Both the position numbers and the translations under genes were made by a program. From Vibrio mimicus CAIM 602 (GTDB lineage Bacteria > Pseudomonadota > Gammaproteobacteria > Enterobacterales > Vibrionaceae), in NCBI RefSeq assembly GCF_000338875.1, contig NZ_AOMO01000066.1:124001-188000 (forward strand): 64,000 bases of DNA, in the 5' to 3' direction. The notes under the pieces are model-generated. The model worked only from the letters and a program-made list of their open reading frames with translations, did no database searches and had not been told where the DNA came from. Shown in pieces: positions 38,001 to 47,405 of this stretch (position 1 is the first letter of the stretch; each line of letters begins with the position of its first letter).

Positions 38001-38458
38001 TCTAAATAAGCCCAATGATAACGTTTGTGCAGGAGCCGATAGCGTTCACTGCCCACATAGCTACTTGATTGCGGCAGTACTGAGGTTTTTATTTGATCAC
38101 CTGAGCCCGGTATATAGCGCTGTTGGGCATGCTCGCGTGCCGCTTCAATGCTGACATCTAAGCGCTGGAAGGCGTTTACTAAGCCATAAAAGCGACCACC
38201 ACTGGCATAAGCGAGTTCGGAACGGACAAAACCCATCACTTCCGACTCTTTGGCCATCATATAATCGATCACTTGCTGCTGTTTGGTATCACGCACTGAG
38301 ACAAGGTAAGAGGTGCTTTGCTCTTCCAAATCTTTACTGTGTGAATGGAGGAAAAACAGCGCTGTGATGGTTAATGGAATAATACTGAGTGCCAGAAATG
38401 CCGCCATTAGCGTATTTTGCAGGCGCTTGAATTTTTGTTTTCGATAGAACCTAAACAT
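35069..38458 (-). CDS. chiS: Chitin-sensing membrane hybrid kinase and transcription regulator ChiS
   Basis: One-component-like regulator that activates chitin genes by binding DNA directly from the membrane; CBP represses it in the absence of chitin. It has 1129 residues from ATG 38456-38458 (MFRFYRKQKFKRLQNT). Longer in-frame reading exists upstream, but the basic/TM start fits. Order: TM1 (about 17-40), large periplasmic Cache-type sensor, TM2 (about 355-380), HAMP, HisKA with His469 in TSHELRTPLHG, HATPase, receiver with Asp772 in LLLDIMMPG, a PAS-like domain, and a C-terminal region reported to bind DNA. His469 and Asp772 match the published numbering exactly. Confidence 0.96.
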   Translation of the reverse strand: MFRFYRKQKFKRLQNTLMAAFLALSIIPLTITALFFLHSHSKDLEEQSTSYLVSVRDTKQQQVIDYMMAKESEVMGFVRSELAYASGGRFYGLVNAFQRLDVSIEAAREHAQQRYIPGSGDQIKTSVLPQSSSYVGSERYRLLHKRYHWAYLELLKRSDFDDILLVDIEGNVVYSIYKYDNFGTNLLTGKYKDSSLGSTFKRLEQTVNEQRKTNEDFTPVVISDFVQEDGKQYAWLGAPIIQQGYLHSYAMFRLPSNAITKLIADGSSNPSMQTILVGQDHRSRTLTSAEVAVEKSKEVVDLALSGKRSVGTYTNTDDEEIIAAYAPINLKSIHWALVVELPEKEAFARVRQLEKLFVFAMLTAIVLVVIASHYLSNFITSPLLKLTWAAERVSAGDLDEAMINTERKDEIGRLAVSFERMQRSIREKISLIKSQNKELENNLLIIRKQNDELQLANKLKDEFLATTSHELRTPLHGMIGIAEALVSGANGPLTAAHKYQLDIIISSGQRLATLVDDLLDYHKMRYGALDIQKGAVDLSSATRLVLELSNHLLGKKTLRIINQVSEQPVWVSADPQRLEQVLYNLIGNAIKYTSEGKIVISATYIDDKVRVQVVDTGQGIPAEQLEQIFEPLIQAGRDASRYRQGAGLGLSISRQLIELMNGTLYVSSQPMVGTTFSFTLPLATQEEIDQARLTELPHFQAPEILDTELPEQSTLPENEHGPLLLVADDEPVNLRVLDSFLRLEGYRVHTAQDGHEVLEAIQREKPELLLLDIMMPGMSGYQVCEKLRQTYDHAELPIIMLTALNQSDDRVRGFEAGANDYLSKPFNKQELAARIVAHLTASKAELRRIENAQLQKELKHRAMVEASLLETQGRLLEQLESAPEAILCVKEGNKVRFANEAAARLFRRTPEQLKRSNAEELIAPKYLNIEQEHYCGNIDVYVDDVRQHLSADVLRLPEGSGLQAMYIFNVGGSINAARIFNLETAVEALSSYAFEGDKDKLQKLKELGGEFTRIADKASGEYQSKQDLMRAVLVEAMTSALNYWENVSGQSKFTFAEQSGLWRVYLDRSTLQTRTLDKYLRIETLPKTPRWRTVLNSLDYILEHCKEPGPDRTHIEMQRDKLQKLLTSE

Positions 38459-38618
38459 AATTAAGGCATTACTTTTGGTGAAACTCTGTGGCGATCGCCA
38501 AGCATGAGTGGGTGATTGACAAGAAAAACCTAAAGTAACGAAATTAACGAGTTTTTTTACTTTGACAAGTAAGTCCAAGCTAAAGCGTGGGCATAGACGC
38601 AAAAAACGCGAGGAGAAT

Positions 38619-38652
38619 GCCGCTTTCAGCGATGATTTACGTTAAAAGCGGC
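38619..38652. repeat. Inverted repeat between rsmC and chiS
   Basis: GCCGCTTT and AAAGCGGC separated by 18 bases, just after the rsmC stop (minus strand). No convincing T-run follows directly; TTTTTT appears 16 bases further on. It may be a weak terminator of rsmC. Confidence 0.4.
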
Positions 38653-38665
38653 AAAATGTAATGAG

Positions 38666-39688
38666 TTATTTTTTTGCGTGATAGATAGCGAATTTACTGG
38701 TTTTCGCTGCAATATCGCAGTGGCCAAACGCTTGCTCAATGATGGGCGGATATTTCAAAAAGCTATTCGCTACCACCCAGATGGAGCCAATTTGGGTGAG
38801 GTGATTAACGGATTCTTCCAATAAGCGTTCTGTGGCGCTGTAGCTGGTATCCAATCCTGAGTGGAATGGTGGATTGGTAACAATATAGTCGTACTTGTGC
38901 TTGGTGTCTGAAAACATATCCGATGGGTAAACCGTGCCACGCAACTGGTTAGCGAGTAAGGTTTCTTGGCTAGAACGGATCGCCAGTGCGCTGATGTCAG
39001 TCATCTCTAATTCAATATTAGGATTGAGTTTCGCCATGACACAGCCAAGTACACCTGCACCACAGCCGATATCGATGACTTTGCCACTGAGCGTAGGCAA
39101 AGTATCAAGTAGCAGCCGACTACCTAGGTCAAATTCACCGTGGCTAAAGACGCCGGGTAAACTACGAATGGTGAGATCATGGCCTTGATAGCTTACTGAA
39201 TAGGACTTAAACCATTGCTCAATATCAAAAGCCGCAGGCGAGTTAACACATTGTCCCCAATAGAATGAGCAGCGGCGCGCTGAGTCATATTTGTGGATTG
39301 GCCCATAAGGTGCGAACATCTTTTCAATGCTTTTTACGCCAGAGCGATTTTCGCCAACGACAACAATTTCTGTCCCTGTACCGAGCTTTGCAAGCAGCAT
39401 GGCGAGCAGGTATTCCGCTTCTTGTTTGGCTTTTGGCCAGTAGAGCAGGATCAAATCAGCGTTGATTTCATCAGCGAGTTGTTCGCCGAAGTAACAGTTA
39501 ATCTCAGAATATTGTTTGAGCTGAGAATAGTAGCCGTAGTGAGTGGTAAACACGGAAACAGAGGCGCAATGTTGACGGAGTTCGACCGGAAAACGATCTT
39601 CTGCTTCGCCCGCAACCAAAACATGCTTATCAGCAAAATAGTCGAGTTGGCGAAGGGCGATTTCAGTCGGGGCGGTATAGTGTTGCAT
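38666..39688 (-). CDS. rsmC: 16S rRNA m2G1207 methyltransferase RsmC
   Basis: Methylates N2 of G1207 in helix 34 of 16S rRNA using SAM. It has 340 residues, as in E. coli (343). The N-terminal half is a degenerate methyltransferase domain that aids folding; the C-terminal half is catalytic, with SAM motif DIGCGAG (206-212) and the guanine-methyltransferase motif NPPF (272-275) followed by HSGLDT. It is transcribed on its own, with a hairpin upstream that ends the neighbouring gene. Confidence 0.95.
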   Translation of the reverse strand: MQHYTAPTEIALRQLDYFADKHVLVAGEAEDRFPVELRQHCASVSVFTTHYGYYSQLKQYSEINCYFGEQLADEINADLILLYWPKAKQEAEYLLAMLLAKLGTGTEIVVVGENRSGVKSIEKMFAPYGPIHKYDSARRCSFYWGQCVNSPAAFDIEQWFKSYSVSYQGHDLTIRSLPGVFSHGEFDLGSRLLLDTLPTLSGKVIDIGCGAGVLGCVMAKLNPNIELEMTDISALAIRSSQETLLANQLRGTVYPSDMFSDTKHKYDYIVTNPPFHSGLDTSYSATERLLEESVNHLTQIGSIWVVANSFLKYPPIIEQAFGHCDIAAKTSKFAIYHAKK

Positions 39689-39703
39689 GGCGCGCTCTAC
39701 TCA

Positions 39704-39737
39704 AGAAAAGGGGGCAGATTTTCGCACACTCTGCCCC
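39704..39737 (-). terminator. Hairpin between the AI-2E family gene and rsmC
   Basis: GGGGCAGA / TCTGCCCC perfect eight-base stem with an 11-base loop, followed on the minus strand by CTTTTCTT. Probable terminator of the upstream membrane-protein gene. Confidence 0.7.
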
Positions 39738-39761
39738 TTGAATGAAGCCTTTTACTGATCT

Positions 39762-40847
39762 TCAGCTTTTATCTTGTTGGTCTAAAAATCCACGAAACTC
39801 TTCTTCGTAGATATTAAAGAGCACCATTGTGATAGCAAAAATCAGCGGGCCGTAAATTAAGCCAATCAAGCCAAACAACTGAATACCACCAAGTAGTGAG
39901 AAGAAAATCATCAGCGTGTTCATGCCTGCACTGCCTTGCATCAAAAATGGGCGCAGCAGGTTATCAATCGACCCCACCACCGCAATGCTCCAGATGGCGA
40001 GGAAGATGGCCCATGTGGTTTCGCCAGTTAAAAACAGATAGAGCGTTGCTGGAATCCAAATCAAAGCAGTACCAACAACTGGGATGAATGAAGCAAATCC
40101 CATCATGGTTCCCCAAAATAGCCCAGGGAATCCGGCTAACCACATACCAATCCCACCCGCTAAGCCTTGAGCTATCGCAGTTAAGAACGAACCCATGACC
40201 GCTGATTTAGAGACGTTTTCAATTTCACTGAGCAAACGGTCTTCTTGGCTGCGCGATAGGGGCAAAATATGGCGGATAGCACTGATGATCTTGTCGTGAT
40301 CACGCAGTAAGAAGAACAGCACAAACAGCATCAGGAAAAAATTCATCACAAAACTGGTCGCATCGCCGAGAATTTTTGCGCTAATACTGACTAAATTACT
40401 GCCGAAAGTGGTAGCAAACTGGCCGATGCGCTGCGCGATCTGTTGTGGGCTAATTTCTTCAAATGGCAGATAGTGGTTAGCTAAACTGAGCCCTTTTACG
40501 ATCCAAGGGTGGCTAAACAACTCTTGAATTCCACCGTGTGTCACCCAAGCATATAGGTTTTGAGAGAACTTCGAACCTTGCTGAACAATAGCGCCGAAGA
40601 TAAATAGTAACGGGATTACTATGATGACGGTGAGCACTACACAGGATAAAAAGGCGGCGAAGTTATCGTGTGAAGGGAGTTTTTTTTCAAACCACTCGTG
40701 GATCGGGAACATCAATAAAGAAATGATGAAAGCCATCACAATCGAGTTGATATAAGGCTCGACTAACCAATAACAAGCGAGTGCAGAAGCCAGCAAGGCC
40801 ACGACTAACACGCGATGACTGGAGGCTAATTTGATTTTTTCTGACAC
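39762..40847 (-). CDS. AI-2E family transporter (YdiK/PerM type membrane protein)
   Basis: Multi-pass inner-membrane protein of the UPF0118/AI-2E transporter family. It has 361 residues with about seven hydrophobic segments. The C-terminal signature region GSIDNLLRPFLMQGSAGMNTL, followed by GGIQLFGLIGLIYGPLI, is diagnostic of the family. Members export AI-2 (TqsA), act in Na+/H+ exchange, or are uncharacterised; the substrate cannot be assigned here. It is divergent from the small Cys-rich protein gene, with a 75-base shared upstream region. Confidence 0.88.
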   Translation of the reverse strand: MSEKIKLASSHRVLVVALLASALACYWLVEPYINSIVMAFIISLLMFPIHEWFEKKLPSHDNFAAFLSCVVLTVIIVIPLLFIFGAIVQQGSKFSQNLYAWVTHGGIQELFSHPWIVKGLSLANHYLPFEEISPQQIAQRIGQFATTFGSNLVSISAKILGDATSFVMNFFLMLFVLFFLLRDHDKIISAIRHILPLSRSQEDRLLSEIENVSKSAVMGSFLTAIAQGLAGGIGMWLAGFPGLFWGTMMGFASFIPVVGTALIWIPATLYLFLTGETTWAIFLAIWSIAVVGSIDNLLRPFLMQGSAGMNTLMIFFSLLGGIQLFGLIGLIYGPLIFAITMVLFNIYEEEFRGFLDQQDKS

Positions 40848-40922
40848 GGGAGTTGTCCACCTGAAGGAAATTGTAGAGTTATAATGACGCCAATTCAGTC
40901 GCTTAGCAATGCGGAGGTCGAT

Positions 40923-41039
40923 ATGGGTTGCTGTGATAAAAATGAATGCTGCGACAAGAAAGCTAAACGTAAGCCGATCCCATGGTTTTCGTTAGTGATT
41001 GTAGTTTTAGTGCTAGTGACTATTTATTACTGGCAATAA
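40923..41039 (+). CDS. Small Cys-rich membrane protein, 38 residues, function unknown
   Basis: ATG 40923 has a strong ribosome site (GGAGG, seven bases upstream) and a TATAAT box at 40880-40885. The protein begins MGCCDKNECCDKKAKRKP, with two Cys-Cys pairs and a basic stretch, then has one hydrophobic segment of about 16 residues (WFSLVIVVLVLVTIYYW) and ends in Gln. The cysteine part should lie in the cytoplasm by the positive-inside rule. The paired cysteines could bind metal (inference). The stop codon lies inside the minus-strand hemL terminator. I do not recognise a named family. Confidence 0.72.
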   Translation: MGCCDKNECCDKKAKRKPIPWFSLVIVVLVLVTIYYWQ

Positions 41040-41059
41040 AAAAGGCAGCGTGTGCTGCC
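41036..41059 (-). terminator. Terminator of hemL, shared with the small-protein gene end
   Basis: AGGCAGC-GTGT-GCTGCCT stem-loop followed on the minus strand by TTTTTATT, 25 bases after the hemL stop. It overlaps the stop codon of the convergent 38-residue gene. Confidence 0.88.
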
Positions 41060-41084
41060 TCTATCATTAAGCGTTTGGTCAAAA

Positions 41085-42383
41085 CTAAGCTTTTGCTTCG
41101 GCTGCCAAAATTGCAAAGCTACGGTCAGCGGCTTCCAGCGTGGCTTCAATCTCTTTTGAGCCGTGGGCTAGAGAAGTAAAGCTCGCTTCAAATGCGGATG
41201 GTGCTAAGTAAACACCGTGCTGTAGCATCAAATGGAAGAAACGCTTGAAACGTTCAACATCGCAACGTGCAACATCTTCATAGCAGGTAACGCGCTCTTG
41301 CTCAGTAAAGAAGAAGCCGAACATGCCACCCACTTGGTGTACAAGCAGTGGGATGCCGTGTTGATCAGCGAGTGATTTGAAACCATCAGCCAACTGTTTG
41401 GTTTTCGCTGCTAAGCGTTTTTCGTTGCCTTCTTGACGTAGCAAGTTCAAGCACGCATAACCTGCCGCCATAGCAATTGGGTTACCAGACAAAGTACCTG
41501 CTTGGTAAACAGGACCCGTAGGTGCGATGTATTGCATGATTTCACGACGGCCACCGAAAGCACCCACTGGCATACCGCCACCAATCACTTTACCTAGCGT
41601 AGTTAAGTCAGGCTTAATGTTGTAGTGTGCTTGAGCGCCGCCTAGAGCAACACGGAAACCTGTCATCACTTCATCAAAAATCAGCAGTGCGCCTTCTTGG
41701 TCACAGATTTCGCGCAGCCCTTCGTGGAAGCCTTCTACTGGTGGGATACAGTTCATGTTGCCCGCTACAGGTTCAACGATAATACACGCGATTTCGCCTT
41801 TATTAGCGGCAAATAGCTCGCGTACTGAGTCTAAATCGTTAAAACGTGCAGTTAAGGTATGTTTAGCAAAATCTGCTGGTACACCAGGTGAGCTTGGTTG
41901 GCCAAGCGTTAGAGCGCCAGAGCCAGCTTTAACTAGCAAGCTGTCAGCGTGACCATGGTAACAGCCTTCAAATTTGATGATTTTATCGCGGCCTGTGTAA
42001 CCACGAGCTAGGCGGATTGCACTCATGGTCGCTTCAGTACCTGAGTTCACCATGCGCAGTTGTTCCATTGACGGAACTAGCTCAGAAACCAATTCGGCCA
42101 TGGTGATTTCCATTTCAGTAGGTGCACCGAAACTTAGACCACGTTGTGCAGCTTGAATGACAGCCTCACGGATTACCGCATGGTTATGGCCAAGAATCAT
42201 TGGTCCCCATGACCCTACATAATCAATGTACGCTTTACCATCGGCATCAAAAATCAGCGCACCATCGGCACGATCAATGAAAATCGGTGAACCACCAACC
42301 CCGTTAAATGCACGAACAGGGGAGTTCACACCACCAGGAATGGTGGTTTGCGCCTTTTGATACAACTCGGCTGATTTGGTCAT
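41085..42383 (-). CDS. hemL: Glutamate-1-semialdehyde 2,1-aminomutase
   Basis: PLP enzyme making 5-aminolevulinate from glutamate-1-semialdehyde, second step of C5 heme synthesis. It has 432 residues, start [20 protein letters not shown]. The PLP-binding lysine is Lys265 in [17 protein letters not shown], the Asp that contacts the PLP ring nitrogen is in [10 protein letters not shown], and the substrate-binding region around [15 protein letters not shown] is intact. It is divergent from erpA; linkage of hemL with the iron-sulfur carrier erpA is common in gammaproteobacteria. Confidence 0.97.
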   Translation of the reverse strand: MTKSAELYQKAQTTIPGGVNSPVRAFNGVGGSPIFIDRADGALIFDADGKAYIDYVGSWGPMILGHNHAVIREAVIQAAQRGLSFGAPTEMEITMAELVSELVPSMEQLRMVNSGTEATMSAIRLARGYTGRDKIIKFEGCYHGHADSLLVKAGSGALTLGQPSSPGVPADFAKHTLTARFNDLDSVRELFAANKGEIACIIVEPVAGNMNCIPPVEGFHEGLREICDQEGALLIFDEVMTGFRVALGGAQAHYNIKPDLTTLGKVIGGGMPVGAFGGRREIMQYIAPTGPVYQAGTLSGNPIAMAAGYACLNLLRQEGNEKRLAAKTKQLADGFKSLADQHGIPLLVHQVGGMFGFFFTEQERVTCYEDVARCDVERFKRFFHLMLQHGVYLAPSAFEASFTSLAHGSKEIEATLEAADRSFAILAAEAKA

Positions 42384-42552
42384 GCTAGTTTCCTCTTATG
42401 ATGAATCGGACCAATTTTGGGGCGCATTGTACGCCTATGCTCCATAGGGTGAAATGTTTTCGCTACATTTTGATCGATTTTCCCTGCCCGCAACCCAAAA
42501 ATATCGAGAAAGAAAGCGAATTTATCCGGCAAAATCGTTCGTATTAAGGCTA

Positions 42553-42585
42553 ATACTTGAACGGCCAACTCAGGTATTAGATAAT
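42553..42585 (+). promoter_or_regulatory. Putative IscR type-1 site overlapping the erpA promoter
   Basis: ATACTTGA (42553-42560) and ACTCAGGTAT (42568-42577) fit the outer halves of the 25-base IscR type-1 consensus; 18 of 25 positions agree. The site overlaps a -35-like TTGAAC (42558-42563), with a -10-like GATAAT (42580-42585) at a 16-base spacing, a repressing geometry. erpA is IscR-controlled in E. coli. Confidence 0.62.
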
Positions 42586-42666
42586 CGCTGCCATTATCAC
42601 TATTAGATGTGTAGCGCATCACTCTGATGAATGTCGCTGCATTTTCCACGAATGAGAGAGGTCATC

Positions 42667-43008
42667 GTGAGCGAAGTTAATGTTCCATTATCCTTTTCTG
42701 ATGCAGCAGCAAAGCGCGTTAAAGCGTTGATCGCTGAAGAAGAAAATCCATCTTTAATGCTGCGTGTTTACATTACCGGTGGTGGTTGTAGCGGTTTTCA
42801 ATACGGTTTTACCTTTGATGAAACAGTCAATGAAGGCGATACCAAAATTGAAAATAGTGGGGTAGTTCTGGTTGTTGACCCGATGAGTTTGCAATACTTG
42901 ATTGGTGGTGTGGTCGACTATACAGAAGGTCTTGAAGGTTCAAGATTCTTTGTTAATAACCCAAATGCAACGACGACTTGTGGTTGCGGCGCATCATTTA
43001 GCGTCTAA
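42667..43008 (+). CDS. erpA: Iron-sulfur cluster insertion protein ErpA
   Basis: A-type carrier that delivers [4Fe-4S] or [2Fe-2S] clusters to apo-enzymes such as IspG and IspH. It has 113 residues from GTG 42667, preceded by AGAGAGG at six bases; this start aligns with E. coli ErpA. An in-frame ATG at 42649 would add six residues with no good ribosome site. Cluster-ligand cysteines are Cys41 ([11 protein letters not shown]), Cys105 and Cys107 (TTCGCGASF). A putative IscR site lies at the promoter. Confidence 0.96.
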   Translation: MSEVNVPLSFSDAAAKRVKALIAEEENPSLMLRVYITGGGCSGFQYGFTFDETVNEGDTKIENSGVVLVVDPMSLQYLIGGVVDYTEGLEGSRFFVNNPNATTTCGCGASFSV

Positions 43009-43033
43009 TCCTGATATACATCGGGAAGAATAA

Positions 43034-43058
43034 GGCCAGTCGAGGAACTCGATTGGCC
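43034..43058 (+). repeat. Hairpin between erpA and the efflux operon
   Basis: GGCCAGTCGAG-GAA-CTCGATTGGCC: an 11-base-pair stem with one wobble, 25 bases after the erpA stop. No T-run follows on the plus strand, so it is a possible mRNA 3' structure or weak terminator. Confidence 0.55.
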
Positions 43059-43106
43059 AATACTACGTATTAGGATGTTGCGTAGTTATTACAATAAGGA
43101 ATGTTT

Positions 43107-44204
43107 ATGTTTCCGGTAAAAACATCTGCACGTCAAGTTCGCGATTATGTTTTCCATCAACCTTGGTTGATTTCTCTCTTCTTTATTATTGTGTTGGTGA
43201 TATGGCTTGGTTTAGGCCGTCCCCATGCACAAGAAACTCAAACCGCAGCAGAAATACAGGTACCACTGGCTAAAGTGGGGTATCAGACTTTTACTGCATC
43301 TCAAACCGATAAAGTTATTGAGCTGTACGGGCGAACGGCACCGGATCGTCAAGCCAAAATTGGTGCAGAAATTGCGGGTCGAATTATCGATATCAAGATC
43401 GTTAAAGGCCAAGCAGTCAATAAAGATCAGATCATTGCTTTGATTGATAAAGGCGATCTGGATGCTCAATTAGAGCGAGCTAAAGCCCAACTGAAGGTTC
43501 GTCAGCAAGAATTTAATGCTGCCAGTGCGCTGAAAAATAAAGGCTTACAAGGCGAAGTGGCGTTTACCAATGCGGCCGCTGCACTGACCGATGCTCAATC
43601 GTCGCTGAGTACAGTTCAACGCTTATTAGCCAATACCCAAGTGCGCGCCCCGTTTGATGGGTTAGTCGAGACATTGCCTATTGAGAAGGGCGATTTTGTG
43701 GGTATTGGTGATCCTGTGGCTTCCATCATCGATTTGCATAAATTGGTGATCGAAGCGGATGTGAGTGAGCGACATATCCAACACGTCCAACTGGGGCAAT
43801 CGGCACGAATTCGTTTTATTGATGGAAGCGATACACAAGGCAAAGTGCGTTATATCTCAAGGCTTTCTTCTCCAGCCACAAATACTTTTGCGATTGAAGT
43901 GGAAGTGGATAACCCGCAGCAAGCCATTCCTGCTGGCGTTAGTGCCGAGGTAGAACTTAGTTTAATGACTCAAGCGGCCATCAAAATTACTCCTGCGATG
44001 CTAGCTCTTGATGAAGTAGGCAATCTTGGTGTCAAAACCTTGCAGGGTGATCGAGTACGGTTTGTTCCCATTCAACTGGTTAAAGCAGAACAAGATGGGG
44101 TTTGGTTAACCGGGCTTGGCGAGCAAGTAGACATTATTACTCGTGGACAAGGTTTTGTACGCGATGGTGATACTGTACTACCGACCAAACTGACAAAAAA
44201 CTAG
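43107..44204 (+). CDS. RND efflux periplasmic adaptor (membrane fusion protein)
   Basis: HlyD/AcrA-type subunit linking an RND pump to an outer-membrane channel. It has 365 residues from ATG 43107 (MFPVKTSARQVRDYVF), with AAGGA six bases upstream; the ATG at 43101 sits on top of that ribosome site. One N-terminal membrane anchor (about 22-40) is present rather than a lipobox. A lipoyl half-motif IIDIKIVKGQAVNKDQIIALI, a coiled-coil hairpin (RAKAQLKVRQQEFNAA) and VRAPFDGLVE follow. From memory the V. cholerae pair at this locus is called VexL/VexM; I am not sure enough to assign the symbol. No outer-membrane factor gene is present, so TolC is the likely partner. Confidence 0.9.
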   Translation: MFPVKTSARQVRDYVFHQPWLISLFFIIVLVIWLGLGRPHAQETQTAAEIQVPLAKVGYQTFTASQTDKVIELYGRTAPDRQAKIGAEIAGRIIDIKIVKGQAVNKDQIIALIDKGDLDAQLERAKAQLKVRQQEFNAASALKNKGLQGEVAFTNAAAALTDAQSSLSTVQRLLANTQVRAPFDGLVETLPIEKGDFVGIGDPVASIIDLHKLVIEADVSERHIQHVQLGQSARIRFIDGSDTQGKVRYISRLSSPATNTFAIEVEVDNPQQAIPAGVSAEVELSLMTQAAIKITPAMLALDEVGNLGVKTLQGDRVRFVPIQLVKAEQDGVWLTGLGEQVDIITRGQGFVRDGDTVLPTKLTKN

Positions 44205-44214
44205 GAGTCGCACC

Positions 44215-47200
44215 ATGTTTACTGTGATTGATGCGGCGCTGTCTCGTACGCGCACCATGTTGACCTTATTGGTGTTTATTCTGGTGGCTGGGGTAGCTAC
44301 CTATCTGACGATTCCGAAAGAATCGAGTCCCGATGTTACGATTCCAATCATTTATGTTTCTGTTAGCCATCAAGGTATTTCTCCCGGAGATGCTGAGCGG
44401 TTGATTGTTCGCCCTTTGGAGCAAGAAATGCGCTCTATCGAAGGGTGAAAGAGATGACGGCGACGGCTTCTGAAGGTCATGCCTCTGTCGTTTTGGAGTT
44501 CAATGTCGGTGTCGATTTGGCTAAAGCTATGGCGGATGTGCGTGATGCCGTCGATCTCGCAAAACCGAAATTGCCTACAGACAGTGATGAGCCCATTGTT
44601 AACGAAGTAACATTAGCGGCTGAGCAGCCTGTTTTATCTGTCGTGCTTTACGGTACGGTTCCGGAACGAACAACGGTTCAAATTGCACGCCAGCTACGTG
44701 ACAAGTTGGAGAGTTATCGTCAGATCCTAGAAGTGGATATCGCGGGTGATCGCGACGAGATAGTCGAAATTGTGGTGGATCCATTATTGATGGAAAGCTA
44801 CGGGCTTGATCAAAGTGACATCTATAACCTGATTGCTCTCAATAACCGAGTGGTTGCGGCAGGTTTTGTTGATACGGGATATGGCCGTTTTTCCGTTAAA
44901 GTGCCTTCGGTTTTTGATTCCTTGAAAGATGTGTTGGAGCTGCCAATTAAGGTTGATGGCAAGCAAGTGATCACGTTTGGTGATGTGGCAACTGTTCGTC
45001 AATCCTTCAGGGATCCAGAAAGTTACGCCCGCTTGGATGGCAAACCTGCGATTGTGCTCGATATTAAAAAGCGCTCAGGTGAGAACATTATTGAAACCGT
45101 AGAGCTGGTTAAGGCGGTTTTAACGGAAGCACAAGCTCGTGAAGGTTGGCCGAATAACCTGCTGGTAAAAACGATTTGGGATGAGTCAGAAGATGTCAAA
45201 CTCATGCTCAACGATCTGCAAAACAACATACTTTCCGCAATTATCCTCGTGGTGATTGTGATTATCGCTATCTTAGGTGGACGCACTTCACTGCTGGTTG
45301 GAGTTTCCATTCCCGGCTCATTTTTGACTGGCTTATTGGTTTTGGCTGTATTTGGCCTGACAGTAAATATTGTTGTGCTGTTTGCTCTGATCATGGCCGT
45401 CGGCATGTTGGTGGATGGTGCCATCGTAGTGACTGAATTTGCTGATCGGCGAATGCAAGAAGGTGTGCATCGCAGTGAAGCTTATCGTGATGCCGCAAAA
45501 CGCATGGCATGGCCGATCACCGCATCAACCGCTACTACGTTAGCCGCGTTTGCTCCGTTATTGTTTTGGCCAGATGTGACTGGCGAGTTTATGAAATACC
45601 TGCCACTGACTTTGATGGCGACCCTCACTGCTTCTCTAGTGATGGCATTGTTGTTTGTCCCGGTCTTAGGCAGTTTGTTTGGTCGCCCACAAAAAGTAAC
45701 CCAAACCAATCAAACTCGAATGGTTGCCCTGCATAACGGGGATTTTTCGCAAGCGACAGGTATCACTAAGGCCTACTACCTCACCTTGGCGATTGCGATA
45801 CGCCATCCCATCAAGATTTTATGTGCTGCATTATTGATGTCGGCAGCGATAGCTTTTACTTACGCGAAAGCAGGTTTAGGCGCTGAATTCTTCCCGGAAG
45901 TTGATCCTCCGTTTTTCTCCGTCAAAGTACGCTCGTATGGCGACTTGTCGCTAGATGAAAAAGATCGAATCATGCGGGATATTGAGCAAGTGATGCTTGG
46001 GCACAGTGAATTTGAAAGCGTTTATACCCGTACGGGTGGGGATGATGAGATCGGGGTGAGTGCAGATCACTCCGGTTGATTGGCAGTATCGTCGCACGGT
46101 AAAAACCATCATTGAAGAACTTAAACAGGTTACTGACACTTTTCCTGGTGTCGAAATCGAATATAAGTTCCTGATGCGGGACCTCCGGTTGAACACGATC
46201 TCGAGATTGAGCTTTCCGCTCGATTACCAGGAGCCTTGGATAAAGCCACGAAACAGGTCAGAGCGTGGGCTGAGGCCAATCCAGCATTGACCAATTTGAG
46301 TGATAAAGGCAGCAAGCCGGGTATTGATTGGAAAATCGATATTCGACGTGATGATGCTTCGCGCTTTGCGGCAGATGCCACTTTGGTCGGCAATACCGTT
46401 CAATTCGTAACGAATGGCCTCAAAATTGGCGATTATCTTCCCGATGATAGCGATGAAGAAGTGGATATTTTAGTGCGTTATCCAAGTGAGTATCGGGATA
46501 TCGGACGTTTTGACCAGTTGCGAGTGAAAACAGCGCAAGGTTTAGTACCACTCACCAATTTTGCTCAAATCACTCCAGAGCCGAAGCAAGATACGATTCA
46601 TCGTGTTGATGGGCGAAGAGTGATCAGTGTGATGGCTGATCTTAAAGAAGGTTACAATTTAGCACTGGAGTTGCCTGCCATTGAACAAGCGTTGCGAGAG
46701 TTAAATTTGCCTAGTGGTGTGGAGTTTCGAATTCGCGGTCAAAATGAAGAGCAAGAGCACTCAGCCGCGTTTCTAGAAAAAGCCTTTATGGTTGCGCTGG
46801 CAGCGATGGCGATCATATTGATCACTCAATTTAACAGCTTCTACCAAGCTTTCTTAATTCTCACTGCGGTAATTTTCTCGACTGTGGGAGTGTTTGCTGG
46901 ACTACTGATATTCCAAAAGCCGTTTGGGATCATCATGTCAGGGATTGGGGTTATTGCGTTGGCAGGCATTGTGGTCAATAACAACATCGTGTTGATTGAT
47001 ACCTATAACCAATTACTAAAGCGTGGTTTGAGCCGTGAAGAAGCGATATTACGGACTGGGGTTCAACGTCTGCGTCCAGTACTACTGACAACCGTCACCA
47101 CTATTTTGGGTTTGATGCCTATGGTGCTTGAGATGAATATCGACATCATCAACCAGAAAATAGAGTTTGGTGCTCCGAGTACACAATGGTGGTCACAGCT

Positions 47201-47324
47201 TGCTACTGCCGTTGCGGGAGGGCTGGCCTTCGCTACTGTGCTCACTCTTGTGTTGACGCCTTGTTTGTTGATGTTAGGGCGTCAGAAAGCGTTAAAGCGT
47301 GAAGAGGTAAAAGTTAGCGATTAG
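44215..47324 (+). pseudogene. RND efflux pump inner-membrane transporter, interrupted by three frameshifts
   Basis: AcrB/HAE1-type proton antiporter. The region encodes about 1036 residues if three single-base shifts are corrected: near 44443-44446 (GGG where GGGG would restore SIEGVKEM), near 46055-46062 (one extra base restores DEIGV...QITPVDWQYR), and near 46168-46172 (TTCCTG where TTCCCTG restores EYKFPDAGPPVEH). Net loss is one base. All RND landmarks are otherwise present: first TM near the N-terminus, TM4 motif with GMLVDGAIVVTEFADRR, second-half start HPIKILCAALL, and the final TM block. As written only a 77-residue stub is made from the start codon. Homopolymer sequencing errors are as likely as true decay. 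Confidence 0.85.
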
Positions 47325-47355
47325 TTTTTTCGAGAAATCCAACTCAATATCTACA

Positions 47356-47386
47356 ATAAAGGCCAGCATTGAATGCTGGCCTTTAT
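47356..47386. terminator. Bidirectional terminator between the RND gene and the M23 peptidase gene
   Basis: Perfect 31-base palindrome: 15-base arms (ATAAAGGCCAGCATT) around a single G. It lies between convergent genes, 32 bases after the RND stop and 20 bases after the end of the peptidase gene. Only short T stretches flank it. Confidence 0.82.
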
Positions 47387-47405
47387 CATGAGAGAAACAG
47401 AGATC

